From DAOTWA01 sp963702935 (GTDB lineage Bacteria; Chloroflexota; Anaerolineae; Anaerolineales; Anaerolineaceae), in assembly GCA_963702935.1 (NCBI GenBank), contig OY969772.1, positions 434,001 to 498,000 on the forward strand: a DNA stretch of 64,000 nt, written 5' to 3'. The notes beneath the pieces are model-generated. The model was not told the origin of the DNA. It ran no database searches and was given only the letters and a program-made list of their open reading frames with translations. Shown piece by piece: positions 41,546 through 51,383 of the stretch (position 1 is the first letter of the stretch; each line of letters begins with the position of its first letter). A program made the translations under genes and the position numbers.

Positions 41546-44500
41546 CATAAGCGCGCGTCGGGGAGCTGCATCATGGTGCGTTTCAAGTCCTGGCCCAGCG
41601 CGGCGGCGCTGGTGTATTCTCCGGCCAGCACGCGCTCCAAGATCGAGCGTAGCCCGGCGGACAGGCGCTGGTCGTCGTAGGTCCACTGCGTCTGGTAAGA
41701 CTGGGCGGCCTGCTCGATCTCCTCCGGGCGGGTGGGGCCCAGGGGGAGGGCCCCCGGCGCGGTGCGGCCGGTGAGGATGTGGTGCAGGCCGCGCGCGCCA
41801 AACTGCACCAGGTCCATGTGAAGCTCCTCCGCCGCCAGGCCGTCCGGATGGAGGCGCGCCACGTTCCAATCGATCATGTAGACGCCGTTGTTCTCGGCCT
41901 GCCAGTAGAAGTGCAGGATCTTGTGGTCGCGGTAGACGATGTTGCGCTCGTGGGCGATTTGCAGGATCTCGCAGATCTGGATGGACATTTGCAGCAGGGT
42001 GGCCACGGGCAAGAACTGGCCGGCGGTCATGCCGGCGTCACACAGGCGCAGGAGGCTGTCCTTCTGCTCGCGCTTTTCGATGGCCAGGTAAGGGATCCAG
42101 CCCTCCTGGATCTTCTTTTCGATCTGGCTCAAATATTCCTGGGAGGCATCCGGGCCGATGCGCATGACGCGCCCCGTGGCCGGGGCCGTCTCTATCGCCG
42201 AATCCAGGGGCAGCTCGGCGCCCTCGTCCAATTGCAGGAAGCCGCACTCCAGCAGGCGGGATACGCCCGGAACGTCGCGCATCACGCTCAGCACCCGGAC
42301 CTCCTCACGGAAGAGGGGCAACGAGTAATTGACCTTGTCCATGCGCATGAGCTTGATGGCGGCCACCCGGCGCCGGTCGCCGGGGCACAAGAGCACGCCG
42401 GAAACGACCCGGGCGGAAGAGCCGCGCGCCTCGGGCATCCAGTCGTCCAGGGGCTTGACCAGCGCTACCACCCCTTCCGGGCCCAGGGGTCCCTGCTGGA
42501 CGCCCGTGATGTCGGGGGGTTCGGCGGGCGGCTCGGCCGCCGGAGAGGATTGCTCCTCCACCGCCAGATCCGGCACGCGCTCGCTGCGCTCGAAGCGCCT
42601 CAGCCAGGGCATCTCGCGCAGGAGGGCCGGGTTGGCGCGGAACAGGTCGGAGGGCCACACGCCCTTGCGGATCTGCTTGCAGCTTTCCAGGATAGCGTCC
42701 AGCCAGACGGCCTGCCCCACGTGGTTGCGCAGCTCGCGCCCCTGGAATTCCAGCACGGTGATCCATTCGGGGAAATTGTCGCCGGCCTGCGGCCCGAGGT
42801 GCACCTGTTTGAGCCACTCCGGGGCGGCCAGGAGGTCGCGCTCGGCGCGCAGCACGCGGCGGCGGTCGGGGTCCCACAATAACAGGCGGCGCAGCCCGCG
42901 GCTGGCCTCCACGAACTCGCGGTCGTTCCAGGCTTCCAGGATCTTCTTCACCTGGAGCCTGGGGTGGCTGAGGATAGCCTGAATGGTCTGGCGCTCGTCC
43001 GGCAGCAGCTCGCCGGCTTCGGCCAGGAGGAGATCGACTTCCCTATAATCCAGGCCCGAATCGGGTGGGTCGGGGTCGAGGTGCGTCCAGTTGGCGATGG
43101 CTTCCTCTTTCATGCGGCGGGCCAGGGTCTGGGTGCGTTCGAGCAGCTCGGCGGAATTTATAGCCGGATCGAAGGGCTGGGTCTCCCAGTCTTGCAGGCG
43201 GCGGGCGGCGGCTTGCAGGGCGAAAGTGATGCGGCTGACGGCCACCAGGGGGCGCAGGGAATCGGCCTCCGGGCCAAGGGCCGTGCGGCGTACCAGGGAG
43301 GTCAGATCCTGCCACCAATCCGTCTCGGGGAAAGATTGGACGGCCACCAGCACTTTCCACAACAGCTCTTCCCAATCCTTGCAGATGGCGGCCTGAATGG
43401 CATCCAGGAAGAGCTGGCGCTGCTCGCCGTCCGAACGGCCGGGGATGCGCGCCAGGTCGTCGATCAGGCGCCACTGCTCGGCGTCGGCGCCGGGCAGGCA
43501 GGCGGCCCAATCGCACAGGGAACGCAGCTCCTCCAGGCGATCTTCCATGGTCAGGCGGACGGCATAGCTGGCGGCAAAACCGAGCGCGCCGGCGTAATCG
43601 GGCATCTCGCCGTATTCCAGGATGCGCTGGTGGACGGATTCGATCTCCGCGAGGGAGGCTTCACCGTCTGCCCCGGCCTGCAACAGGCTCTCTTCCGCCG
43701 CGCGCACCTCGGCGACCGCCTCCGTCTCCTGCTGGAGAGCCTCTTCCAGGCGATATTTCAGGGAAGCGATGCCGTAGGTGCTGGCGTTCTCGACCGAGAA
43801 CTGGCCGGGCCAGCCCAGGCGCGCCTGGAGGTCGGGAGCGACCACAGAGAGGAAGCGCCCCATCTCCTCGAAGAGCTGGCGGTAGTCGTCCGCCCAGGAA
43901 AACTGGCGGTCGTTGGTAGTGCGGTCGGCGTCCAGGAAACGGGCGTTGCCCCAGTCGATGACGGTCAGGAAGGCGCGCTGCGCATCCCAGAAGAGGTGGT
44001 CGGGCTTGACGTCGTTCCACACGATGCCCCAGGCCTCCAGGCCGTCCTCGCTGACGCGCAGGGAATGGATCTTCTCCAGGAGAGCGGTCAGGCGATAGAG
44101 GATAGCGATCAAAATGCGGTCGGGGATCTTGCCGCTCTTGCTGACGGATTTGAGAAAGGCCTGGTCTTCCGAGCGCAGGTTAGCGGCCTCCTCTCCGGCG
44201 CCAGAAAGCCCCACCTGGGCGGCGCGGGCCAGGAAGCCCAGGTCCACGCCCCCGGCCTTCTGGATGACGATAAAAAAGCGGTCGTTGTATTCCGTGCCGG
44301 GCTTACTCTGGTCCAGCAAAACGGGCACGCCCACGCGCGCCTCGGGGTCTTCCAGGAGCGCGTCGGAGAGCGCCTGGATGATCCTGGCCTCCGTGCGGAT
44401 CTGGCCGGCCTGGCGGTAGGTATCGCCGGTGAAAGCGCTCTTGCGCGGGCGCTTGAGGATAGCGGTTTGCGCGCCAATCAGCGACTCCACCTGGTAGACT

Positions 44501-44580
44501 TCCCCGGCGTCGCCTTCCCCCAGTTTGTTTAACAAGCACCAGGCCGACTGCTGGCCTGAGACGAATTCGTTCTCAATCAT
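41545..44580 (-). CDS. Large protein with two serine/threonine-kinase-like domains
   Basis: The 1011-residue protein has an N-terminal kinase-like domain (about 15-270) with glycine loop LGEGDAGEVYQV, Lys in AILKRPRK, catalytic loop WNDVKPDHLFW and metal-binding Asp in VIDWGNAR. A helical region of about 430 residues follows (about 280-710). A second kinase-like domain (about 725-1005) has Lys in VAAIKLMRMD, catalytic loop VYRDHKILHFYW and metal Asp in MIDWNVAR. HRD becomes ND or RD and DFG becomes DWG or DWN, yet both catalytic Asp are kept, so activity is possible. There is no membrane helix. The adjacent TPR/SH3 membrane protein is a likely partner. No clear ribosome site precedes the ATG. 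Confidence 0.75.
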   Translation of the reverse strand: MIENEFVSGQQSAWCLLNKLGEGDAGEVYQVESLIGAQTAILKRPRKSAFTGDTYRQAGQIRTEARIIQALSDALLEDPEARVGVPVLLDQSKPGTEYNDRFFIVIQKAGGVDLGFLARAAQVGLSGAGEEAANLRSEDQAFLKSVSKSGKIPDRILIAILYRLTALLEKIHSLRVSEDGLEAWGIVWNDVKPDHLFWDAQRAFLTVIDWGNARFLDADRTTNDRQFSWADDYRQLFEEMGRFLSVVAPDLQARLGWPGQFSVENASTYGIASLKYRLEEALQQETEAVAEVRAAEESLLQAGADGEASLAEIESVHQRILEYGEMPDYAGALGFAASYAVRLTMEDRLEELRSLCDWAACLPGADAEQWRLIDDLARIPGRSDGEQRQLFLDAIQAAICKDWEELLWKVLVAVQSFPETDWWQDLTSLVRRTALGPEADSLRPLVAVSRITFALQAAARRLQDWETQPFDPAINSAELLERTQTLARRMKEEAIANWTHLDPDPPDSGLDYREVDLLLAEAGELLPDERQTIQAILSHPRLQVKKILEAWNDREFVEASRGLRRLLLWDPDRRRVLRAERDLLAAPEWLKQVHLGPQAGDNFPEWITVLEFQGRELRNHVGQAVWLDAILESCKQIRKGVWPSDLFRANPALLREMPWLRRFERSERVPDLAVEEQSSPAAEPPAEPPDITGVQQGPLGPEGVVALVKPLDDWMPEARGSSARVVSGVLLCPGDRRRVAAIKLMRMDKVNYSLPLFREEVRVLSVMRDVPGVSRLLECGFLQLDEGAELPLDSAIETAPATGRVMRIGPDASQEYLSQIEKKIQEGWIPYLAIEKREQKDSLLRLCDAGMTAGQFLPVATLLQMSIQICEILQIAHERNIVYRDHKILHFYWQAENNGVYMIDWNVARLHPDGLAAEELHMDLVQFGARGLHHILTGRTAPGALPLGPTRPEEIEQAAQSYQTQWTYDDQRLSAGLRSILERVLAGEYTSAAALGQDLKRTMMQLPDARL

Positions 44581-44638
44581 GTTGTGTGATCGTATGGCTC
44601 GAAATTTCCATGCAGATGCGATGAAAACTGTCCCAAAA

Positions 44639-44697
44639 GTAGGGGCACGGGGTTACCCTCCAGCAACCAGGCCGTTTTTGGAACCCCGTGCCCCTAC
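44639..44697. repeat. Inverted repeat with GTAGGGGCACGGGGTT arms
   Basis: GTAGGGGCACGGGGTT (44639-44654) and its exact complement (44682-44697) enclose a 27-nt loop. It lies in the gap between the double-kinase gene and the serine dehydratase gene. A related element lies at 56554-56610. Confidence 0.8.
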
Positions 44698-44759
44698 GCC
44701 TGGGGATCAGACCGGCCGTCCCGGTTTTTTAGACAGCCTCGTAGCGAATCATACCATAA

Positions 44760-45980
44760 CTATTTCTTGGGTGGGAAACGATAACGGATGGCCAGGCCGC
44801 CCTCGGCGGTCTCGCGGTAGACGTGGGGCAGGTCGCGCCCCGTCTGGCCCATAACCTGCACGACTTCGTCGAAGGAAATGCGGTGGCTGCCGTCCGAATA
44901 ATTGGCGAAAGTGGCGCAATCCAGGGCGCGCATGGCGGCGAAGGAGTTGCGCTCGATACAGGGAATCTGCACCAGACCGTTGACCGGGTCGCAGGTCAGG
45001 CCAAGGTGGTGCTCCATGCCCATCTCGGCGGCGTATTCGATCTGGCGCAGGGAGCCGCCCATCAGTTGGGTGGCAGCCGCGGCGGCCATAGCGCAAGCCG
45101 AGCCGATCTCGCCCTGGCAGCCAACCTCCGCGCCGGAGATGGAGGCGTTGTGTTTGATCAGATTGCCGAACAGGCCGGCGGTGGCCAGCGCGCGCAGCAC
45201 GTGCTCCTCGGAGGTCTCCACGGTGTCCATGATGTGGCGCAGGATGGCGGGCAGCACGCCGCTGGAGCCGCAGGTGGGGGCGGTGACGATCAGCCCGCCC
45301 ACGGCGTTCTCTTCGGCCACGGCCAGGGCATAGGCCGGCAGGTAACCCTGGCGCGTCAGGGCGCCGCCGCTCAGGCGAATTCTTGCGATAGAAGGTCCAG
45401 GCGCGGCGGGCCAGGCCCAATCCACCGGGCAGCACGCCCTCCGCGTGCAGGCCGCGCTCCAGCGCGGCGTTCATCACGCGGTAGACCTCGGCCAGGTGCT
45501 CCCAGATGGCGGGGCCTTCGCACTCTTCCACGTACTCCCAGAAGGTCTTGCCCGATTGGGTGCAATAGCGCAGGATCTCCTGCATGGTGCCGAGAGAATA
45601 AACCTGCTCACGCTGCGGCGCTTCCCCTTCGACCAGCAGCGCGCCGCCGCCGGGACTGTACACGCGCCACACGGCGGTCTGCGCACCCTGCGGAGCGGGC
45701 GCATCCAGGGCCGCGAACTCCATGCCGTTGGGGTGCAGGGGCAGCTCAACCTCGGGCCGCCAGAGGAATTCCACCGGGCGGGGGGCCAGGGCCTCCTGGA
45801 TGGCGCGATCGGTCAGGTGGCCACGTCCTGTGGCCGCCAGGCTGCCGTAGAGCGTTACGCGGAAGGCGGCCGCTTCGGGATGCTCGCCGCCGAAACGCTC
45901 GGCGGCGCGGCGCGGTCCCATCGTGTGGCTGCTGGACGGGCCGTGCCCGATGCGGTAGAATCTCGCGGATCGGATTCCAT
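44760..45980 (-). CDS. sdaA: L-serine dehydratase (4Fe-4S type), interrupted by two single-base indels
   Basis: The start ATG at 45980 gives MESDPRE, then FYRIGHGPSSSHTMGPRRAA in another frame, so one base is missing near 45961. The beta domain continues to RRAWTFYRKN. An extra base in the GAATTC at 45377-45382 then shifts to LSGGALTRQGYLPAY and the alpha domain, with the cluster Cys in TAPTCGSSGV, GAEVGCQGEIGSACAMAA and MEHHLGLTCDPVNGLVQIPC. Restored, it is a single-chain enzyme of about 405 residues that deaminates serine to pyruvate. No other coding defects are visible. Confidence 0.88.
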
Positions 45981-46030
45981 GTAAGTGATTATACCTGATA
46001 AGAAATTGCGGTTGCCTATATAATAGGGCC

Positions 46031-47227
46031 ATGAAACCCAACCGCCTCCAACTTCCCTCTAAACCCATGAGCCGGCGGCAGTTCCTGCGCCACGTCGGGG
46101 AGGCCGGCGCCGGGCTGCTCCTGGCGGCCTGCGCCCCCGACCAGAAGGCCCAGCCCACTTTACCGGCCACGCCCACCCAGGCGCCTACCGCCACGCCCCT
46201 GCCGCCCTCGGCCACCCCTACTGCCACGGCGATACCCACCGTCACGGCGACTCCACTGCCGCCGGCGCGCGCCAGCGTGGCCATCGGGCAGGCGCAGACC
46301 TACGACCAGGCGCTGATCCGCCAGCAATTGGAGAGCATGCTGGACGGCCTGGGTGGTCTGAGCGACCTGGTGAAGCCCGGCGCGCGCGTGGGAATCAAGG
46401 TCAACCTGACCGGCGCCACCTGGTGGGACGGGGAAGGCAAGCCCAAGGCCACCGAGTATTTCGTCACCCACCCGGCGGTGGCCGGCGCGCTGGGCGAGCT
46501 GCTGCGCGACGCGGGGGCTTCCGAGCTGTACATCGTGGACGGCATCGTGGATGAGACCTGCTGGGACAAATGGGGCTACACCGAGATGGCCCAGCCACTG
46601 CAGGCCAGGCTGGTCAACCTGTGCAAGCCGGAGCCTTACAGCGCCTACAAGACTTTCTTCGTGGGCGAGAACTGGCAGATCGACGACCGCTTCTACCTGC
46701 ACCCCCTGCTGGACGAGCTGGACGTTTTCGTGTCCGTGGCCAAGCTGAAAGTACATTCGACCACGGGGGTGACGCTTTCCATGAAGAACCTGGTCGGCCT
46801 GGCGCCCATCGAGGAATACCGCCTCAAGGAGACGGACACCAACCGCTCAGCGCTGCACGGCTCGGCCACCTTCGACACGCGCATGCCGCGCGTCATTCTG
46901 GATCTCAACCGGGCGCGCCCGGTGCACCTGGCCGTCATCGACGGGGTAATCACCTGTGAAGGCGGGCCGGGACCCTGGCAGGAGCTCAACCAGATCTGGC
47001 CGGGCGTGCTGGTGGCCGGGAAGGAGCCGCTGGCCACGGACGCCGTCTCGACGGCCCTCATGGGGTACGACCCAGGAGCGCCTTCCGGTTCGCTGCCCTT
47101 CCTGCACGGGGAGAACCACCTGGCGCTGGCGGCAGACATGGGCCTGGGGACCAACCAGTTGAGCGAGATCCGCGTGGTGGGGCCTGCGATTCAGGAGGTC
47201 GCGTATAAATTCAAGCCGGCGCCGTAA
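46031..47227 (+). CDS. DUF362-domain protein with Tat/lipoprotein signal
   Basis: The 398-residue protein has a twin-arginine motif SRRQFL and a lipobox LLAAC, followed by a Thr/Pro linker. The DUF362 domain has GARVGIKVNLTGATWW, SVAKLKVHSTTGVTLSMKNL and VIDGVITCEGGPGP, the conserved segments of the family. DUF362 members are often linked to iron-sulphur or redox proteins, but their reaction is unknown. The N-terminus implies export in folded form and lipid anchoring. It is divergent from sdaA with a 50-bp gap. Confidence 0.85.
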   Translation: MKPNRLQLPSKPMSRRQFLRHVGEAGAGLLLAACAPDQKAQPTLPATPTQAPTATPLPPSATPTATAIPTVTATPLPPARASVAIGQAQTYDQALIRQQLESMLDGLGGLSDLVKPGARVGIKVNLTGATWWDGEGKPKATEYFVTHPAVAGALGELLRDAGASELYIVDGIVDETCWDKWGYTEMAQPLQARLVNLCKPEPYSAYKTFFVGENWQIDDRFYLHPLLDELDVFVSVAKLKVHSTTGVTLSMKNLVGLAPIEEYRLKETDTNRSALHGSATFDTRMPRVILDLNRARPVHLAVIDGVITCEGGPGPWQELNQIWPGVLVAGKEPLATDAVSTALMGYDPGAPSGSLPFLHGENHLALAADMGLGTNQLSEIRVVGPAIQEVAYKFKPAP

Positions 47228-47445
47228 AAATCGACGATAGAGTGGTCGATGGGCCGCTGGCGTAGAACGGGGTATTTGAAATCCCGCAGAAACTGAAACC
47301 ACAATTTCTTCTCGGCAGGCGTCATCTCCCGGCGCAGCTCTCGAGCCCGCGCGACCAATTTGGGATTATAAGGCAGGTGGCGACCGTTGGTGATCAGCCC
47401 GGCTCTTTCCGGCGACGATGGAGGTTTCCTGGAGCCGCGTTCCAT
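47191..47445 (-). pseudogene. Truncated DUF559 (endonuclease-like) protein
   Basis: The 84-residue fragment has LPYNPKLVARARELRREMTP, AEKKLWFQFL and RQRPIDHSIVDFY, the conserved first half of DUF559/VSR-like endonuclease domains. The second half, with the catalytic continuation usually reading like ELRLAIEVDG, is missing. The frame stops 8 residues later, within the 3' end of the DUF362 gene on the opposite strand. It looks like a truncated gene. Confidence 0.65.
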
Positions 47446-47471
47446 GTTTGCCTCGTACCATGAACAGCCGA

Positions 47472-48620
47472 TCAGCCCTTCTCTCCGGCAGTTATGTAAT
47501 CTTCCGCCCGTAAGATGCCTTCGAATGCCTGGCGGGCATCTGCGACGGCCTTGGCGCGCCATTCTTCGTCTTGCGGATTGAACATTTCCACGAACTCGCG
47601 TGAGATGCGCTCCCGCGCGGAATCGCTGGCGGCCCCGAAGCGATGCACCTGGTTCTCGAGGATCATGGCGCGCAGGCTGCGCAGGGTGGCCCCGAGGAAT
47701 TCCCCAAAGGTGCCGAACTCGAAGGTGGTGGCGTAGAAGCGCTTCTGGGGGGCTTCTTTCTGCGCCAGGGTGTAAACGTAATCGATCATGTCGCCCTGGA
47801 TAGAATAGAACTCGGACGGGTCCGATTTGACCACCAGGGGGTAGGCGAAGGCGCGCGCCAGCTCCTGCGAGCTGCGCGGCTCGAGCGCCGAATTGACCAC
47901 GCTCATCTGGTTGCGCGGCCCGTAGCCGGTGTGCATGTCCAGCAGCACAGCCTGCTCGTAATTCAGGATGTGGCGGCGATACAGCTCCTTCACCACCTGC
48001 GTCTCAGGCTGGAGCACATTCCCGCCGTAGTAGATGCCTTCCGGGAAGCGGTACTGCCCCAGCAGCACTGCCCGGCGGAACTTCCCCACGCCAGAGGAAA
48101 GCAGCGCACCGGCCAGGCCCCCCAGAAAGGCAAGCTGGCTGCCCAGGTAACTGCGCACGGGGCCGTCCGGGTTGAGCACGGAAATGATCCCGGCGTAGTC
48201 CGGGTTGATCGCCGGGTCCAGCGCCGCGCCCGAGGGCACGAAGTTGCGGTTGACGTCCACGTTGTTGGCGTTGGTGCGGCGCTGGTGCTGCATCCCCCAG
48301 GGGTTGATGGCGTGCAGGATCAGCAGGCCGGTGGTGCGCGGGTCGAGGCGCGGCAAGAACTCCTCCTGGAAGAGGGCCAGCATGGCCGCGCCCACGTAAG
48401 CCTCGATGCCGTGCTCGCCCAGGGTAAAGACGAGCAGCTTGCGCGGCGCTTCCAGCGCCTCCGCCTCGATCCAGTCGATGGACACGCTGTCGGCGCCCTC
48501 CAGGAGCTGAGAGTCCAGGCGGGCCGCCGGCCAGCGGCTGCGCACGCCTTCCAGGCTCTGGCGGAACCTGGCGCGAGAAATCTCGTAGGTCTGCGGAAAA
48601 AGGTCGGATAGAGGGATCAT
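47472..48620 (-). CDS. DUF2817 / M14-like carboxypeptidase
   Basis: The 382-residue protein has the M14-like zinc-site pattern of DUF2817. A His and a Glu occur in FTLGEHGIEAYVG, the arginine region in RRTNANNVDVNRNF, a third ligand His in LLDMHTGYGPRN, and a late Glu in ATTFEFGTFGEFLG, the position of the catalytic base. There is no signal peptide, so it is probably cytosolic. It starts 12 bp after the YfcC-type carrier gene, which suggests that the pair imports and hydrolyses a peptide or amidated amino acid. The exact substrate cannot be derived. Confidence 0.8.
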   Translation of the reverse strand: MIPLSDLFPQTYEISRARFRQSLEGVRSRWPAARLDSQLLEGADSVSIDWIEAEALEAPRKLLVFTLGEHGIEAYVGAAMLALFQEEFLPRLDPRTTGLLILHAINPWGMQHQRRTNANNVDVNRNFVPSGAALDPAINPDYAGIISVLNPDGPVRSYLGSQLAFLGGLAGALLSSGVGKFRRAVLLGQYRFPEGIYYGGNVLQPETQVVKELYRRHILNYEQAVLLDMHTGYGPRNQMSVVNSALEPRSSQELARAFAYPLVVKSDPSEFYSIQGDMIDYVYTLAQKEAPQKRFYATTFEFGTFGEFLGATLRSLRAMILENQVHRFGAASDSARERISREFVEMFNPQDEEWRAKAVADARQAFEGILRAEDYITAGEKG

Positions 48621-48632
48621 AGCGCACCCCCT

Positions 48633-50084
48633 TTAGAACGGCCCGTAGCCGATGGCGACCCCGATGCCCAGGAATATCACCGTAGCCAGGATGACCCAGA
48701 ACCACAGTTTGGCCGTCCAGCGGATCCACTTGGGATAGCTCACCACGGTCAGCCCCAGGCAGATCAGCAGCACCGGGTTGGTGGGATAAGCCAGGTTGGA
48801 GAAACCGTCGCCGAAGCAGTAAGCCGTGACGGTCACCTGGCGGGTGACGCCCACCAGATCCGCGATGGGCAGCAGGATGGGCATCATCAGGAAGGCCTTG
48901 GCCGAGCCTGAGCTGACGAACAGCTCGATGAACAAGGCCAGCACGTAGATGATCACGGCGGCGGCGAAGGGGCTGGCCTGCGAGATGGATTGGGCCGCGC
49001 CGTGCAGGATGGTGTCCATGATGCCGCCCTGGGTGACGATGAATTTCACGCTGGCGGCCATCAGAATCAGGGGGATGGCCGGGGCGATGCCCAACAGGCC
49101 CTCCTTGAGCGCGCGTCCAACCTCGCCGCGCGCGGAGCCGGAGAGCAGCCCGGCGCCGATGCCCCCGATGAAGAACAGAATGCCGACGATGGGCAGGGAA
49201 TAATCCGAGATGGCCGAGACGAAGGGAGCCGCCACCAGCACGGCCAGGATGAGCAGCAGGAAGATCAGCAGCCAGACGAGCACCGGCTTGAGCCTGCGAT
49301 GGTCGTCCTCGTTGAGCTCGAAGCTCACCCCCTCATATTTGGCCCGCTCGTCCCGATCCTCGCCAAACACCGGCGAGGCCTTCGGGTTGCGGTCCACTTT
49401 GCGGGCGTACGCCACCAGGAAAGCGGCAAAGATGGCATAAATGACGAGAAAGATCAGGATGCGGAACCCGGCGCCGGAGAACAGCGGCAGGCCGGCGATC
49501 TTCTGCGCCACCCCGATGGTGAAAGGATTGGTGACGGCCGCCGAAAAACCCATGTTGGTGGCCAGGATGCTCATTCCCAGTCCGACCAGAGCGTCCCACC
49601 CCAGTGTGTAGGAAAGCGCCAGCATGACCGGCACCAACGGCACGACCTCCTCGAAGATGCCGAAGAAGGCCCCGATCAGCATGAAGAAGAAGGAGATGAT
49701 GAGCAACAGGCGGTATTTTTGCCCCTCGAAACGATGCACCAGGCGCGCCAGCGCCATCCTGAGGATGCCGCTCTTGTCCATGACGGCGAAGGAGGCCCCC
49801 ACCATCAGCAGGAATACGATGATGACGATGATGGTGAGCCCATCCGGCCCGGCCAGGACTTCCAGGGGGGCGGTGAACCAACGCCAGACCGGGTAATCCG
49901 GGTGCGGCGCGGGCTGGTAGGACTGCGGGTCGATCATCTGGCGGCCCTCCTGCATCGTATAGGAATACGTGCCGGCCGGGACGACCCGCGTCAAAACGCC
50001 GGCGGCGATCATCAATACGAAAAGGATGACGACCGATTGCAAAAATGCGCGCTGGCTGATCTGTGCGCCTGCTTTTTGTTCCAT
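48633..50084 (-). CDS. YfcC-family (AbgT/DcuC-like) membrane carrier
   Basis: The 483-residue protein has about 12 hydrophobic segments and typical YfcC sequences: LMIAAGVLTRVVPAGTY near the start, FLLMVGASFAVMDKSGI, FFMLIGAFFGIFEEVVPLVP, GMSILATNMGFSAAVTNPFT and LFVSSGSAKAFLMMPILLP. The family is assigned to uptake of carboxylates, basic amino acids or peptides. The ATG at 50084 was chosen because in-frame upstream starts would run through the region with no transmembrane start. It is followed at 12 bp by the M14-like gene. Confidence 0.88.
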   Translation of the reverse strand: MEQKAGAQISQRAFLQSVVILFVLMIAAGVLTRVVPAGTYSYTMQEGRQMIDPQSYQPAPHPDYPVWRWFTAPLEVLAGPDGLTIIVIIVFLLMVGASFAVMDKSGILRMALARLVHRFEGQKYRLLLIISFFFMLIGAFFGIFEEVVPLVPVMLALSYTLGWDALVGLGMSILATNMGFSAAVTNPFTIGVAQKIAGLPLFSGAGFRILIFLVIYAIFAAFLVAYARKVDRNPKASPVFGEDRDERAKYEGVSFELNEDDHRRLKPVLVWLLIFLLLILAVLVAAPFVSAISDYSLPIVGILFFIGGIGAGLLSGSARGEVGRALKEGLLGIAPAIPLILMAASVKFIVTQGGIMDTILHGAAQSISQASPFAAAVIIYVLALFIELFVSSGSAKAFLMMPILLPIADLVGVTRQVTVTAYCFGDGFSNLAYPTNPVLLICLGLTVVSYPKWIRWTAKLWFWVILATVIFLGIGVAIGYGPF

Positions 50085-50421
50085 TTGAGCCCCTCCATTG
50101 GCGTTGTTTGACAACGAGCAGAATGCTACAAATCTACAGCAACTGGCCGAAAGCGTCAAGCAAAACAGTCTCCCGGATTGTGAGAATTGCGGGGAGAGGA
50201 TTCCGCGCCAGGGCACAAGATCATTCTCACGCAAAGGCGCAGAGCCGCAAAGTCTTTTAGGGCCGCCCGGCATAATTCTTGCCCGAACGGGCGAGGATTA
50301 TGGTATACTCGCCCTATCCAGGTAATCTTTGTATAAGGATAGAAGCCCTTCAGCAGGGCATCAGGCAAATTAGCGACCAATCGTTTCTGGGGGGAAACCG
50401 GATTGGTGCAGGCGGCAGGGA
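50085..50421 (+). promoter_or_regulatory. Gene-free divergent region upstream of the carH-like gene
   Basis: The region holds a weak promoter candidate (TTGCCC at 50279-50284, a 19-bp spacer and TATACT at 50304-50309). It also has an inverted pair CTATCC (50314-50319) and GGATAG (50337-50342) spaced by 17 bp that could be an operator for the MerR-type protein. A GCAAAGGCGCAGAGCCGCAAAG stretch near 50230 belongs to the repeat types seen at 29 kb. The divergent carrier gene begins at 50084. Confidence 0.4.
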
Positions 50422-51375
50422 ATGGTTACCATCGCAGACCTACCCGATGAACCAACATTTACGATCAAGGCAGTGTGCGCCAGGACGGGCATCCGCTCGG
50501 TAACTTTGCGCGCCTGGGAACGGCGTTATAACCTGATCGCGCCTTTCCGGTCTGAAAATCGCTATCGCCTGTATTCCGAGCGCGACGTGGGCATCTTGCG
50601 CTGGATCAAGAATCAGGTGGACAACGGTCTCTCGATCAGCAGCGCGGTGGCCGAGCTGAAAGCCATGCAGCAGGCCGGCCGGTGGCCCGAGCCGGTTCCC
50701 CCCGACCTGCAACCGGTGGCCTTCAAAAACCAGGCGCATCCCCCGGAAATGCTCTCCAAAGACCTGCTCAAGGCCCTGATCGATCACGACGAAACCACCG
50801 CCGGCGACATCCTGCGCGAAGCGCACGCAGTGTTCGACCTCACCACCATCCTGCTGGGGATCATCACGCCCACCCTGGTGGAGATCGGCGAAGCCTGGTA
50901 CCGCGGCGACATCCGCATCGCCACCGAGCACTTCGCCAGCAACTTCCTGCGCGCCAAGCTGTCTTCGCTGCTGCAAGCCTATCCCACCCGGCGCGCGGCG
51001 CCTTACGTCCTGGTGGGCTGTGCGCCGTCCGAGCTGCACGAGATCGGCGGCCTGATCGTTTCCGTGCTGTTGCGGCGCGAGGGCTATCGGGTCGAATACC
51101 TCGGCCAGGACCTGCCTATCTCAGACCTGGTCGATTACGCCTATTACGAGCACCCCGCGCTGGTGATCCTCACCGCTTCCAGCGAGACCAGCGCCCTGGA
51201 GCTGGCCCACGCGCAAGAAAAGCTGGCCAGGATCCACCCGGCGCCCCTGTTTGGCTTCGGCGGGAGGGCTTTCAACGTCGCCCCCGGGCTACGCGACCAG
51301 ATTCCGGGCGCCTTCCTGGGGGAAAACATCGAAGAAGCCATTGCCCAGGTTCAAAAGCTGTTGAACCACAAGTAG
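50422..51375 (+). CDS. CarH-like MerR regulator with cobalamin-binding domain
   Basis: Residues 13-80 are a MerR helix-turn-helix (IKAVCARTGIRSVTLRAWER). Residues 110-190 are a four-helix cap carrying Trp159, Glu169 and His170 (AWYRGDIRIATEHF), equivalent to the W-E-H set of CarH. Residues 195-317 are a B12-binding Rossmann domain with His206 in SELHEIGG as candidate lower axial ligand. CarH proteins bind adenosylcobalamin in the dark, repress carotenoid genes and release DNA on light. Light sensing is therefore likely by homology. The carotenoid gene in this window is 49 kb away. Confidence 0.85.
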   Translation: MVTIADLPDEPTFTIKAVCARTGIRSVTLRAWERRYNLIAPFRSENRYRLYSERDVGILRWIKNQVDNGLSISSAVAELKAMQQAGRWPEPVPPDLQPVAFKNQAHPPEMLSKDLLKALIDHDETTAGDILREAHAVFDLTTILLGIITPTLVEIGEAWYRGDIRIATEHFASNFLRAKLSSLLQAYPTRRAAPYVLVGCAPSELHEIGGLIVSVLLRREGYRVEYLGQDLPISDLVDYAYYEHPALVILTASSETSALELAHAQEKLARIHPAPLFGFGGRAFNVAPGLRDQIPGAFLGENIEEAIAQVQKLLNHK

Positions 51376-51383
51376 GAGAGCGG

